This document shows positions 36,818 to 45,639 of a stretch of 64,000 nt of DNA, piece after piece. This DNA is from Cellulophaga fucicola. Its GTDB lineage: Bacteria; Bacteroidota; Bacteroidia; Flavobacteriales; Flavobacteriaceae. Made by a program: the position numbers and the translations under genes. Position 1 is the first letter of the stretch; every line of letters starts with the position of its first letter. The stretch is from contig NZ_FPIY01000002.1 in the NCBI RefSeq assembly GCF_900119145.1, forward strand, positions 372,001-436,000, read 5' to 3'. The notes beneath the pieces were generated by a model. The model worked only from the letters and a program-made list of their open reading frames with translations. It was not told where the DNA came from and made no database searches.

Positions 36818-36828
36818 AACTATTCGTT

Positions 36829-38244
36829 TTATTTATAACTTCTTGGCGCTAAAAAGCGTGCTGTAGTTGTTTCTACTAACTTTCCTTTACTATATACACC
36901 AATCTTAAGTTTGTCCTTGTCGCCATTTAAAGCTGCATTATTTATTTCTATAAACAATGTGCCTTCTGCTAACTCTTGAGCTGGAACTTTAAAATTTTGA
37001 TGTGTAACTAACTTAATTGTTCCTTTATGAGACAATAATTTAAAGTTAACATCTTCTACATCTTTACTTGTTTTATTTACCAATTTAAAGGTGTACACAT
37101 TACTAATAATATTACCTTCTTTATGTTCGTATAACTGACCTGGAAGCCTTAAAATGTTAGCTTCTATATCATTCCTTAAAAACAACATTCCTATTAGCAA
37201 ACCTATTAAAATTACCAAAACAGCAGAATACCCTTTAAGTCTGGGTGTAAACTTAAATTTTGCTTTTTTCTCTATATTATCTTCACTTGCATATCTAATA
37301 AGACCTTTTGGCAAGTTTACTTTCTCCATAATGGTATCGCACTCATCTATACAAGCTGTACAGTTAACACACTCTAATTGCGTACCATTTCTAATATCTA
37401 TACCAGTAGGACAAACATTTACACATTGAAAACAATCTATACAATCTCCGTTACCAAGTGCAGAACGATCTTCATTTTTTCTAAACTTTTTTCTTCCGTT
37501 TTCTCCTTCTCCTCTTTTATGATCGTATGCAACAACTATAGATTTATTATCTAAAAGCACACCTTGCATACGTCCATAAGGGCAAGCTATAATACATACT
37601 TGTTCTCTAAACCAAGCAAAAACAAAATAGAAAACTCCAGTAAAAATTAATAACGAAATCATTGTGCTTGTATGCAACATTGGTCCGTCTGTGATGTAAC
37701 TAATTAACTTATCGCTCCCAATTAAATATGCTAAAAACACATTTGCTATAATAAATGAAATGATAAAAAAGATAATCCACTTGGTTACTCTCTTTCTTAT
37801 TTTAACGGCATCCCACTTTTGTTTATCTAAACGCATTTGAGCTCCACGGTCACCTTCTATCCAATATTCTATTCTACGAAAAACCATTTCTAGAAATATA
37901 GTTTGTGGACACATCCATCCACAAAAAATACGACCAAATGCTACTGTAAATAGGGCAATAAAAACCACACCAATAATCATTGAGATTACAACCAAATGAA
38001 AATCTTGTGGCCAAAAAGGAAATCCGAATATATTAAAACGACGATCTATTACATTAAATAATATAAACTGATTGCCATTTATTTTTATAAACGGAGATAC
38101 TAGTAAAAACAACAATAACGTATAACTAACCCATTTACGATATTTGTAAAATTTACCACTTGGTTTTTTGGGAAAAACCCAGGCTCTTTTACCATCGGTA
38201 TCTATTGTACCAATAGAATCTCTAAACTTTTCGTCTGCAGCCAT
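36829..38244 (-). CDS. ccoG: Cytochrome c oxidase accessory protein CcoG (FixG)
   Basis: 471 residues: membrane helices in the N-terminal half, an FCGWMCPQ motif near residue 107, then two 4Fe-4S ferredoxin motifs (CIDCFQCVNVCP and CVNCTACIDECD) and an Ig-like C-terminal domain. Known CcoG reduces copper(II) for cbb3 maturation. Gap to ccoP is 25 bases. Confidence 0.94.
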   Translation of the reverse strand: MAADEKFRDSIGTIDTDGKRAWVFPKKPSGKFYKYRKWVSYTLLLFLLVSPFIKINGNQFILFNVIDRRFNIFGFPFWPQDFHLVVISMIIGVVFIALFTVAFGRIFCGWMCPQTIFLEMVFRRIEYWIEGDRGAQMRLDKQKWDAVKIRKRVTKWIIFFIISFIIANVFLAYLIGSDKLISYITDGPMLHTSTMISLLIFTGVFYFVFAWFREQVCIIACPYGRMQGVLLDNKSIVVAYDHKRGEGENGRKKFRKNEDRSALGNGDCIDCFQCVNVCPTGIDIRNGTQLECVNCTACIDECDTIMEKVNLPKGLIRYASEDNIEKKAKFKFTPRLKGYSAVLVILIGLLIGMLFLRNDIEANILRLPGQLYEHKEGNIISNVYTFKLVNKTSKDVEDVNFKLLSHKGTIKLVTHQNFKVPAQELAEGTLFIEINNAALNGDKDKLKIGVYSKGKLVETTTARFLAPRSYK

Positions 38245-38269
38245 TTGTTATTTTTACTAGTACTATTAT

Positions 38270-39157
38270 TTATTTACTCTCTTCTTCTGGTGTCCAAATT
38301 TCTCCTTGCGGTTCTTTTGGAGCAGCTGGTGTTGTACCCTGTAGGGTTAACACATAACTTGCTACTTGTGCACGTTCTAAAGGCTTAAGTATTTGTTTCC
38401 AAGCAACCATACCTTTACCGTCTCTACCACCTTCTGATATGGTGTTAAAAACATTTTTAATACCACCACCTAAAAGCCAATACTCATCTGTTAGGTTAGG
38501 ACCAATACCTCCACCACCATCTGCAATATGGCAAGCCACACAACTAGTTGAATATATTTTTTTACCAGCTTTAATATCTGCTGCATCTGTTAAAACCTCA
38601 ACAGTATTAACATCTACCAAACCTTTAGCTGTTTTTTTATACTCTTCTATCTCTATTTTAGCAGCTGCAACTTCTTGCTCGTACTCTAATATTTGGTCAT
38701 AGTCATTAAACACATGGAACCTTGCCAAATAAACAACGGCAAAAATAATTCCTGCATAGAAAAGGTATACCCACCAAGGTGGTAAATTGTTATCCAATTC
38801 TTGTATACCATCATAATTATGATCTAAGATAATTTCGTGCTCTTCTTCTATAGATTTAGAACCTAATAATTTAGAATAAACTCTTTTACCCCATTTCCAC
38901 TCAAACTTCTTAGAGTCATCTTCTAAATACTTTTGCTTTGCTTCTTCTGGTAGAGTCTGAAACATTACATTTTCAATAGACCTAACAATAAGCTCGGTAG
39001 CAATTAGTATTAGTAAAACAAGAACTAAGAAACCTGAAACTATTGGATAAGCAATAAATGCGGGTTTATCACCAGAGTCTACAAAGTACTCCATCAATCC
39101 AAAAACGATGAAGAAAACTACGGGGATCCTTATCCACCATGGTGTCATATTTTTCAT
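38270..39157 (-). CDS. ccoP: cbb3 oxidase subunit III, CcoP, with a single heme c site
   Basis: 295 residues: two N-terminal hydrophobic stretches, a third helix (about 125-145, PPWWVYLFYAGIIFAVVYL), a coiled segment and a C-terminal cytochrome c domain with CVACH and axial Met (GMVAWK). Classical proteobacterial CcoP has two c-type hemes; only one CxxCH is present here. It delivers electrons to CcoO in the periplasm. Confidence 0.93.
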   Translation of the reverse strand: MKNMTPWWIRIPVVFFIVFGLMEYFVDSGDKPAFIAYPIVSGFLVLVLLILIATELIVRSIENVMFQTLPEEAKQKYLEDDSKKFEWKWGKRVYSKLLGSKSIEEEHEIILDHNYDGIQELDNNLPPWWVYLFYAGIIFAVVYLARFHVFNDYDQILEYEQEVAAAKIEIEEYKKTAKGLVDVNTVEVLTDAADIKAGKKIYSTSCVACHIADGGGGIGPNLTDEYWLLGGGIKNVFNTISEGGRDGKGMVAWKQILKPLERAQVASYVLTLQGTTPAAPKEPQGEIWTPEEESK

Positions 39158-39161
39158 AGTA

Positions 39162-39356
39162 TTATTCTTTTGTTAGGTTGGTTGTATCATCATCTTCTAG
39201 AGGAATATGGCTTACCTCATTAATATGTTCTTTTGTTGCTGTAAGCACCCACCAAAAAAGTATGGCGAAGAACACAAAAAATATAAGTAGCGATATCATA
39301 GGGTAAGTTGCTATACCCTCCATGCTCTCCATATGGCCTTTTATAAACTTTAGCAT
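39162..39356 (-). CDS. ccoQ: Small cbb3 oxidase subunit, CcoQ/FixQ-like
   Basis: 64 residues with one membrane helix (about 20-41) and an acidic tail. It lies 4 bases from ccoNO and ccoP on either side. Length and position identify it more than sequence does. Confidence 0.8.
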   Translation of the reverse strand: MLKFIKGHMESMEGIATYPMISLLIFFVFFAILFWWVLTATKEHINEVSHIPLEDDDTTNLTKE

Positions 39357-39360
39357 ATAA

Positions 39361-41559
39361 TTAATTTTTAGTGGTTGTTTCTTCTACGTTTTTTATTTTA
39401 ATATCTGTACCTAAACGTTGTAAGTAAGCTATTAGAGATACTATTTCTCTATCTCTCATTTCTACAAAAGGTTCTCCGTTTTCTTTGGCATATTGTTTAT
39501 CTGCCTCGTAGTTTTTTGCAAAATCTGGATCTGTATATAAATTCTTCTCTATTTTGGTTGCTTGTACATCCATAGATTGTTCTGCATTAGCAATATCTTC
39601 TTCTGTATATGGCACCCCTAAAGTTACCATTGCTTCCATTTTAGCTTTAATATTACTTCTGTCATGTTCATCGCGAACTAGCCATTGGTATGCTGGCATA
39701 ATAGAACCAGAAGACGTGCTTTGCGGATCGTACATATGGTTTAAATGCCAGTTGTCTGAGTATTTACCACCTACTCTTAGTAAATCTGGACCTGTACGCT
39801 TACTGCCCCATAAAAATGGATGATCGTACACAAATTCACCTGCTTTAGCATATTCGCCATAACGCTCTACCTCTCCTCTAAACGGACGTACCATTTGAGA
39901 GTGACAACCAACACAACCTTCTCTTATGTATAAATCTCTACCTTCTAATTCTAAAGGTGTATATGGTTTTACACTTGTAATAGTTGGTATATTAGATTTC
40001 ACTAAAATAGTTGGTACAATCTGCACTATACCACCAATTAAAATAGCTACTGTGGCTAATATTGTTAATTGTACTGGCTTACGCTCTAACCAAGAGTGGT
40101 ATGTTTCTCCTTTTGTTCTCTTTTTAGAAACTCTAGTAAGCGGAGCTGCTTCTGCCAATTCATCTTCAACTTTTTGTCCAGAACGTATAGTTCTAAAGAC
40201 ATTGTATAACATTATAAATGCACCAACAATGTACATACTACCACCTATTGCACGCATCCAGTACATTGGTATAATTTCTTTTACAGTTTCTAAAAAGTTA
40301 CCATAAACTAATGTACCATCTGGGTTAAAATCTTCCCACATTAAAGCTTGTGTAAATCCTGCCACATACATTGGTAACGTATAAAGAATTATACCTAAAG
40401 TACCAATCCAAAAGTGAGCATTTGCCAAACCAATAGAGTGTAATTTTGTTTTAAACATTTTAGGCACCATCCAGTAGATCATACCAAAAGTTAAAAATCC
40501 GTTCCAGGCTAATGCACCAACGTGTACGTGAGCAATAATCCAGTCACTAAAGTGAGCTATGGCATTTACGTTTTTTAAAGAAAGTAAAGGACCTTCAAAA
40601 GTTGCCATACCGTAACCAGTAATAGCTACTACCATAAATTTAAGAGTAGGATCTGTACGTACTTTATCCCAAGCCCCACGCAAGGTTAAAAGTCCGTTTA
40701 TCATACCACCCCATGAAGGAGCAAGTAACATAATGGAGAACGCTACTCCTAAATTTTGAGCCCAACCTGGTAAAGCAGTATACAACAAGTGGTGTGGTCC
40801 TGCCCAGATATATATAAAAATTAAAGACCAAAAGTGTACTATAGATAGTCTATAAGAGTATACTGGTCTATTTGCCGCTTTAGGCACAAAATAATACATT
40901 AAACCCAAAAATGGTGTAGTTAAGAAAAATGCAACTGCATTGTGCCCATACCACCACTGCACTAAGGCATCTTGTACACCCGCGTAAACAGAGTAACTTT
41001 TTAAACCGCTTACTGGTAATTCTAAGCTATTAAAAATATGTAATACAGCTACAGTTACAAATGTTGCTAGGTAAAACCAAATTGCCACGTATAAATGTCT
41101 TTGTCTTCTGCGTAACATTGTACCAATAAGATTCCAACCAAAGGCTACCCAAACTACAGCAATAGCAATATCTATTGGCCATTCTAGTTCTGCGTATTCT
41201 TTAGATGTACTGTACCCTAATGGTAGGGTAATTGCTGCCGCTACAATTATAGCTTGCCAGCCCCAAAAGTTAAATTTACTTAGTCCATCACTAAACATTC
41301 TTGCTTTTAACAAGCGTTGTGTAGAGTAATAAACACCCGCAAAAATTGCATTACCAACAAAGGCAAAAATTACTGCATTTGTGTGTAACGGTCTTAGCCT
41401 TCCAAAACTTAACCATGAAATACCATCGGTTATATTTGGAAAAAGAAACATAAAGGCTAAAAGTAGACCTACTGACATACCTACAATACCCCAAAATATT
41501 GTAGCATAGAGAAATTTCTTTACGATCTTGTTATCGTAATAAAACTGTTGTACTTCCAT
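39361..41559 (-). CDS. ccoNO: cbb3 cytochrome c oxidase, fused subunits CcoN-CcoO
   Basis: 732 residues. Residues 1-460 are the 12-helix CcoN with heme/copper histidines (RPLHTNAVIFAF, WWYGHNAVAFF, GPHHLLY, HVHVGALAWNG). After a linker (about 460-480) and one more helix, residues 510-720 are CcoO with heme motif CVGCHSQM and axial Met in GSIMPAYQWL. Reduces O2 to water at low oxygen while pumping protons. The fusion is usual in Bacteroidota and rare elsewhere. Confidence 0.95.
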   Translation of the reverse strand: MEVQQFYYDNKIVKKFLYATIFWGIVGMSVGLLLAFMFLFPNITDGISWLSFGRLRPLHTNAVIFAFVGNAIFAGVYYSTQRLLKARMFSDGLSKFNFWGWQAIIVAAAITLPLGYSTSKEYAELEWPIDIAIAVVWVAFGWNLIGTMLRRRQRHLYVAIWFYLATFVTVAVLHIFNSLELPVSGLKSYSVYAGVQDALVQWWYGHNAVAFFLTTPFLGLMYYFVPKAANRPVYSYRLSIVHFWSLIFIYIWAGPHHLLYTALPGWAQNLGVAFSIMLLAPSWGGMINGLLTLRGAWDKVRTDPTLKFMVVAITGYGMATFEGPLLSLKNVNAIAHFSDWIIAHVHVGALAWNGFLTFGMIYWMVPKMFKTKLHSIGLANAHFWIGTLGIILYTLPMYVAGFTQALMWEDFNPDGTLVYGNFLETVKEIIPMYWMRAIGGSMYIVGAFIMLYNVFRTIRSGQKVEDELAEAAPLTRVSKKRTKGETYHSWLERKPVQLTILATVAILIGGIVQIVPTILVKSNIPTITSVKPYTPLELEGRDLYIREGCVGCHSQMVRPFRGEVERYGEYAKAGEFVYDHPFLWGSKRTGPDLLRVGGKYSDNWHLNHMYDPQSTSSGSIMPAYQWLVRDEHDRSNIKAKMEAMVTLGVPYTEEDIANAEQSMDVQATKIEKNLYTDPDFAKNYEADKQYAKENGEPFVEMRDREIVSLIAYLQRLGTDIKIKNVEETTTKN

Positions 41560-41562
41560 AAT

Positions 41563-41763
41563 TTAATTCATCTTAGTTTGTTCGATTTTTTTACTTTCCT
41601 GAGTCTTAGAGCTCTCTGTTACTAGTTCATCTTCAAAAAGCATACGTACAGACGGTGTATAAGAATCGTCATACTGACCACTCCTTACCGAAACTATAAA
41701 TGCTACAAAGAAAAACAGCGCCACTATAATACTTATAGACAGCAACACATAAATTACACTCAT
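41563..41763 (-). CDS. ccoS: cbb3 oxidase assembly protein CcoS
   Basis: 66 residues: one membrane helix (about 4-26) then a SGQYDDSYTPSVRMLFED segment conserved in CcoS. Known CcoS is needed for cofactor insertion. First gene of the operon, with a perfect -7 box and Fnr box upstream. Confidence 0.9.
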   Translation of the reverse strand: MSVIYVLLSISIIVALFFFVAFIVSVRSGQYDDSYTPSVRMLFEDELVTESSKTQESKKIEQTKMN

Positions 41764-41783
41764 ACCTACCTGAATTTATATTA

Positions 41784-41791
41784 CAAAAATA
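41784..41791 (-). promoter_or_regulatory. -7 box of the cbb3 operon
   Basis: TATTTTTG on the minus strand matches TAnnTTTG fully. Its centre is exactly 33 bp from the centre of the palindrome at 41813-41828, giving an activator position of about -41, the class II position. Confidence 0.65.
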
Positions 41792-41812
41792 ATAATGTTC
41801 ACTTTTACAATA

Positions 41813-41828
41813 TATGATATATATCATA
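41813..41828. promoter_or_regulatory. Fnr-type operator before ccoS
   Basis: Perfect 16-bp palindrome tatgatatatatcata, containing TGA-N6-TCA, the half-site spacing of Fnr/Crp proteins (consensus TTGAT-N4-ATCAA). Confidence 0.65.
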
Positions 41829-41970
41829 CTTTAAACAATTTATCACGTTGATCTTTGCTTGCAATAACAACCCCTTCATTTAAAACAGTTTATTATAAAA
41901 ATTCAAATCAAGAATTATTTACCAAATCTAAAAATCCTGTGTATTCTCTTTGCTTTCTTAATACTAGCAG

Positions 41971-42320
41971 CTAGTCATTAAGACTGCAGATATATTTAAA
42001 AAGCACGGCATAGATTTTTGCTGCGGTGGTGGCATTACACTAGAAAAACTTGTAAAAAAAGCAACACAAATTTAGACGAACTAAAAAAAGAACTTATTGC
42101 TATTAATAATATAGAACAAGACAACTATTTAGGAACAGAAATAGATCTTACATTAGGTTACAAGGCATCTAAAAGCATTACGTTTAACGCTGGTTACTCG
42201 CAAATGTTTGCTACCGATACTATGGAGGTTATAAAAAGCGGAGACGCATCTAAAGTCAACAATTGGGCTTGGGCAATGATAACTTTTAAACCTCATTTTT
42301 TTAGCTATACAAATAACTAA
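41971..42320 (+). pseudogene. Joint remnant of scdA/ric (N-terminal) and an outer-membrane porin (C-terminal)
   Basis: Frame 1 reads KTADIFKKHGIDFCCGGG from 41980, matching the N-terminal domain of iron-sulfur repair protein ScdA/Ric, and stops at 42073. After a one-base shift, frame 3 continues NLDELKKELIAINN, still ScdA-like. At about 42115 it joins YLGTEIDLTLGYKASKS and SAGYSQMFATD-type sequence, the C-terminal beta-strands of an alginate-export-like porin, ending at 42320. No start codon fits and an in-frame stop precedes it at 41965. This looks like two genes fused by deletion and then decayed. Confidence 0.75.
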
Positions 42321-42340
42321 CCTTTTTACATTTAGCTAAA

Positions 42341-42372
42341 AAAGAGCAACTCTAATTATAGAGTTGCTCTTT
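42341..42372. terminator. Bidirectional terminator between the relic and ccoI
   Basis: Stem aaagagcaactct / agagttgctcttt with a 6-base loop, A-tract before and T-tract after. Confidence 0.85.
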
Positions 42373-42397
42373 TTATTAATTTTAATAGCTGAAATTA

Positions 42398-44773
42398 TTA
42401 TACCAATTTCTTACCTACTAAATTTGTAGCTATTGTTGTAAATAACACAATACTTATAGAACTTAAAGGCATTAAAATAGCTGCAATAACTGGCATTAAT
42501 TGTCCAGTTGTAGCAAAATACAGTCCTACTAAATTATACAGTAAAGAAAAACCAAAGCTTAGTTTTATAATCTTCATTGCACTTTTAGATGCTTTTATAT
42601 ATTGATGTAGTTGTTTAAATTTAGATGCATCTAAAATACCATCACAAGCAGGTGAAAACACATTTACATTTTCAGATATTGCAATACCAACATCACTCTG
42701 TGCTAAAGCTCCTGCATCATTTAAACCATCGCCAACCATAAGTACTTTTTTTCCCTGATGCTGTAAACTCTGTATAAAGCCTAATTTATCTTCTGGTTTC
42801 TGATTAAAATATAACGGAGTATTTTTAGGTAACAAAGCTTCTAAACGTTCTTTCTCTCCTTCATTATCACCAGAAAGAATTCCCAAATCCATTGTAGTTT
42901 GCATTTCTGAAAATAATTTAGAAACACCTTCTCTATATTCGTTAGAAAAAACAAATCTGCCTTTATAAGTGTCGTTACTACTAACATAAACAGCAGTGTT
43001 TTCTTGATTAATAATACTTGCATTACCAACAAAACTTGCAGATCCTACTTTAATATTATTATGATCTAAAACCCCAACAATTCCTTTTCCTAAATGCTCT
43101 TCATACTCATCTAATGTTAAAATATCTTGTTCTGCTAACAAACTATATAAAGTTCTACTTAAAGGGTGGTTAGAGGCTCGCAATGTATTTTTTAAAAGAG
43201 ATTCTTCTTCCTTATTTAAAGTAAGACCTTCATAAGTAGCTGTGCTTTTTTGAGCCGTAGTTAAGGTCCCAGTTTTATCAAAAATAGCAGTAGTTAATTG
43301 TGCTAACTGCTCTATAGTTTGTGTATTTTTTAAATAGAATTTTTTACGTCCAAAAATGCGTAACATATTACCCAAAGTAAAAGGTGCTGCTAAAGCAATT
43401 GCACACGGACAAGCAATTATTAACACAGCCGTAAAGACATTCATAGCCTTACTACTATCTACAAACATCCAAATAAAAGTAGACACAAAAGCAATTGTTA
43501 AAACTGCTATAGTAAAACGTTGACTAATTTTATCTGTTATGGTTTGGAACTTGCTAGTCTTATCTATAGAAAAAACAGAATTACCCCAAAGTTGCGTTAA
43601 GTAACTCTGAGATACAGATTTTAATGCTTCCATTTCTATGGCTCCTTGTAACTGCTTTCCTCCTGCTAAAATTTTATCGCCAGAGACCTTTTCTACTGCT
43701 TCAGACTCACCCGTTACAAAACTATAATCTATTCTTGCTTTACCTTTTAAAACAATACCATCTACGGGTATTAACTCTTCATTTCTAATTAAAAGTCTGT
43801 CTCCTTGTTTTATATCGTAAACCTGTACTGTTTCTTCTTTTCCGCCTGCAATAATTCTTGTTACAGCAATTGGAAAGTATGATTTATAATCGCGCTCAAA
43901 AGATAAAAATGAATATGTTTTTTGTTGAAAAAATTTACCTAACAACAAAAAGAAAATCAAACCAGTAAGACTATCAAAAAAACCGGTTCCCCAATCAAAA
44001 ACAATCTCTAAAGTACTACGTACAAAAAGAACCAAAACACCCAATGCTATTGGAACGTCAATATTTAAAATTTTAGAAGCAATACTTTTATATGCTGATA
44101 TTAAATAATCTTGAGCCGAATAAAATACCACAGGCAAAGAGAAAGCAAACATTAACCATCTAAATATATTTTTATACTGATCTAACCAAAATTCCTGAAC
44201 TTCAAAATACTCTGGAAAAGATAAAAACATAACATTACCAAAAGCAAAACCTGCAACTCCCAACTTATAAATAAGACCACGATCTACACTCTTTTTTCCT
44301 TTATCATAATCGTCTAAAGAAATATAAGGCTCGTACCCAATTTTAGCTAACAAAACAACCAATTGCTTTAGCGTTAACTTCTCTGGATTATACGCTATAC
44401 GTACCATTTTCTTAGGAAAATCTACTTGCGAACTACTTACTGCTTTTTGTAATTTATTTAGGTTTTCTAAAACCCAAATACAAGAACTACAATGTATATG
44501 CGGAATATATAGATTAACTATTTGATGTTTTTTTTCATTAAACTCTATAAGTTTGTCTAAAATTTCTGGAGTATCTAAGAAATTATATTTGCCTTCTACC
44601 TCGTTTGGCGTAGCACCAGCAGCAGATTGCAAATCATAATAGTATGACAAATCATTGGACTCAAAAATCTCAAAGACTGTTTTGCATCCATTGCAACAAA
44701 AATGTTTATCTTTAAACACAATTGGTACTATATCACAGTCATCTCCGCAATGAAAACATTTTTCTTTATTCAT
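42398..44773 (-). CDS. ccoI: CcoI/FixI-type copper P-type ATPase for oxidase assembly
   Basis: 791 residues. The N-terminus is a Cys-rich metal-binding domain (CFHCGDDC and CCNGC), then an HMA-like domain (IHCSSCIW). The catalytic core has CPC (IACPCAIALA), DKTGTLT, HP (ASNHPLS) and VGDGLNDAGAL. This N-terminal arrangement is typical of the FixI/CcoI branch that supplies copper to cbb3 oxidase, unlike the CopA at 22-25 kb. It is divergent from the fnr-like gene and shares its operator. Confidence 0.92.
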   Translation of the reverse strand: MNKEKCFHCGDDCDIVPIVFKDKHFCCNGCKTVFEIFESNDLSYYYDLQSAAGATPNEVEGKYNFLDTPEILDKLIEFNEKKHQIVNLYIPHIHCSSCIWVLENLNKLQKAVSSSQVDFPKKMVRIAYNPEKLTLKQLVVLLAKIGYEPYISLDDYDKGKKSVDRGLIYKLGVAGFAFGNVMFLSFPEYFEVQEFWLDQYKNIFRWLMFAFSLPVVFYSAQDYLISAYKSIASKILNIDVPIALGVLVLFVRSTLEIVFDWGTGFFDSLTGLIFFLLLGKFFQQKTYSFLSFERDYKSYFPIAVTRIIAGGKEETVQVYDIKQGDRLLIRNEELIPVDGIVLKGKARIDYSFVTGESEAVEKVSGDKILAGGKQLQGAIEMEALKSVSQSYLTQLWGNSVFSIDKTSKFQTITDKISQRFTIAVLTIAFVSTFIWMFVDSSKAMNVFTAVLIIACPCAIALAAPFTLGNMLRIFGRKKFYLKNTQTIEQLAQLTTAIFDKTGTLTTAQKSTATYEGLTLNKEEESLLKNTLRASNHPLSRTLYSLLAEQDILTLDEYEEHLGKGIVGVLDHNNIKVGSASFVGNASIINQENTAVYVSSNDTYKGRFVFSNEYREGVSKLFSEMQTTMDLGILSGDNEGEKERLEALLPKNTPLYFNQKPEDKLGFIQSLQHQGKKVLMVGDGLNDAGALAQSDVGIAISENVNVFSPACDGILDASKFKQLHQYIKASKSAMKIIKLSFGFSLLYNLVGLYFATTGQLMPVIAAILMPLSSISIVLFTTIATNLVGKKLV

Positions 44774-44796
44774 TTATAAGCAAGTTAAGCTAAAAA

Positions 44797-44804
44797 CAAA
44801 GGTC
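44797..44804 (-). promoter_or_regulatory. -7 box of ccoI
   Basis: GACCTTTG on the minus strand matches 5 of 6 fixed positions of TAnnTTTG and lies exactly 33 bp from the centre of the shared Fnr box. Confidence 0.5.
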
Positions 44805-44827
44805 CGTGATAGAAGTATTTAAAAATA

Positions 44828-44839
44828 TGACAATTGTCA
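44828..44839. promoter_or_regulatory. Shared Fnr-type operator between ccoI and the fnr-like gene
   Basis: Perfect 12-bp palindrome tgacaattgtca (TGA-N6-TCA). A -7 box lies 33 bp from its centre on both strands, so one site could activate or control both promoters, and the regulator would control itself. Confidence 0.65.
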
Positions 44840-44862
44840 GGTTTCGGTTATCGTAGAAGCTG

Positions 44863-44870
44863 TAAATTTG
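44863..44870 (+). promoter_or_regulatory. -7 box of the fnr-like gene
   Basis: TAAATTTG matches TAnnTTTG fully. The predicted transcript starts near 44873, about 20 bases before the ATG at 44894. Confidence 0.6.
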
Positions 44871-44893
44871 TTGTATCAGGTAAAAAAAACACT

Positions 44894-45580
44894 ATGAGTA
44901 GATGTGAAAATTGTATTATTCGTCAATTTAACTCTTTGCGAGCTATGAGCAAGGAAGAGTTAAAAAAGGTCTCGGACACCAAGGTTTCTAAGACTTTTAA
45001 AAAGGGCGATGCAATTTTTGAAGAAGGAGATAGATTAGATGGTGTTTTTTGCGTTAGAGATGGTGTATCTAAACTATCCAAACTGAGTTCTAACGGAAAA
45101 GACCAAATAATAAAACTTGCTTCTAAAGGAGAAATATTAGGCCAACGCTCTGTTATTGCAGAAGAATCTGCAAACTTAAGTGCAATTGCTATTAAAGATA
45201 TGGACGTTTGTTTTATCCCTAAAGAAAGTATTCTACACACTTTAAACACCAACCCTAATTTTGCTGTAGAGGTATTGCGCCATATGGCAAAAGACCTAAG
45301 AGATGCAGATGATGTTATTGTAAATATCTCTCAGAAAACAGTAAAACAACGTATTGCAGAAGCTTTTATTTACCTTAAAGATAACTTTGGAGAAGATGAG
45401 GTTGGTTTTTTAAACCTAAGTCTTAGTAGAGAAGATATGAGTAACGTTGTAGGCACAGCTACAGAATCTACAATTAGAATTATATCTGAATTTAAGAAAA
45501 AAGGAATAATAGAGACTTCTGGTAAAAAAGTACGTATTTTAAGTATTCCAAAATTAGAAACCGTTATTAGTGGTTTGTAG
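44894..45580 (+). CDS. Crp/Fnr-family transcription regulator, probable oxygen sensor
   Basis: 228 residues from ATG 44894 (MSRCENC); an upstream in-frame TTG at 44834 lies inside the operator and is rejected. Four cysteines are present, Cys4, Cys7, Cys53 and Cys106. Cys106 (DVCFIP) aligns with the internal cluster ligand of E. coli Fnr (MVCEIP), so a 4Fe-4S cluster is plausible. A cNMP-type barrel, a dimer helix and a helix-turn-helix follow. The recognition helix (TESTIR) keeps the Glu and Arg that read TGA. Its neighbours and boxes point to control of the cbb3 genes. Confidence 0.9.
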   Translation: MSRCENCIIRQFNSLRAMSKEELKKVSDTKVSKTFKKGDAIFEEGDRLDGVFCVRDGVSKLSKLSSNGKDQIIKLASKGEILGQRSVIAEESANLSAIAIKDMDVCFIPKESILHTLNTNPNFAVEVLRHMAKDLRDADDVIVNISQKTVKQRIAEAFIYLKDNFGEDEVGFLNLSLSREDMSNVVGTATESTIRIISEFKKKGIIETSGKKVRILSIPKLETVISGL

Positions 45581-45603
45581 AAAACTTCCTTCTTTTTTAT
45601 TAA

Positions 45604-45617
45604 ATGATAAATGTCAT
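45604..45617. promoter_or_regulatory. Fnr-type operator before the universal stress protein
   Basis: ATGATAAATGTCAT, a TGA-N6-TCA site with imperfect centre. A TACTTTTA box (5 of 6 positions) at 45640-45647 lies exactly 33 bp downstream, centre to centre. Confidence 0.55.
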
Positions 45618-45639
45618 AGTTTAAAGATACCACTACTGC

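Noticed and set aside
44834..44893. N-terminal extension of the Fnr-like protein (SGFGYRRSCKF) from an upstream TTG
   Set aside because: It overlaps the operator and the -7 box, so it would not be in the mRNA. The ATG at 44894 gives a normal Fnr N-terminus.
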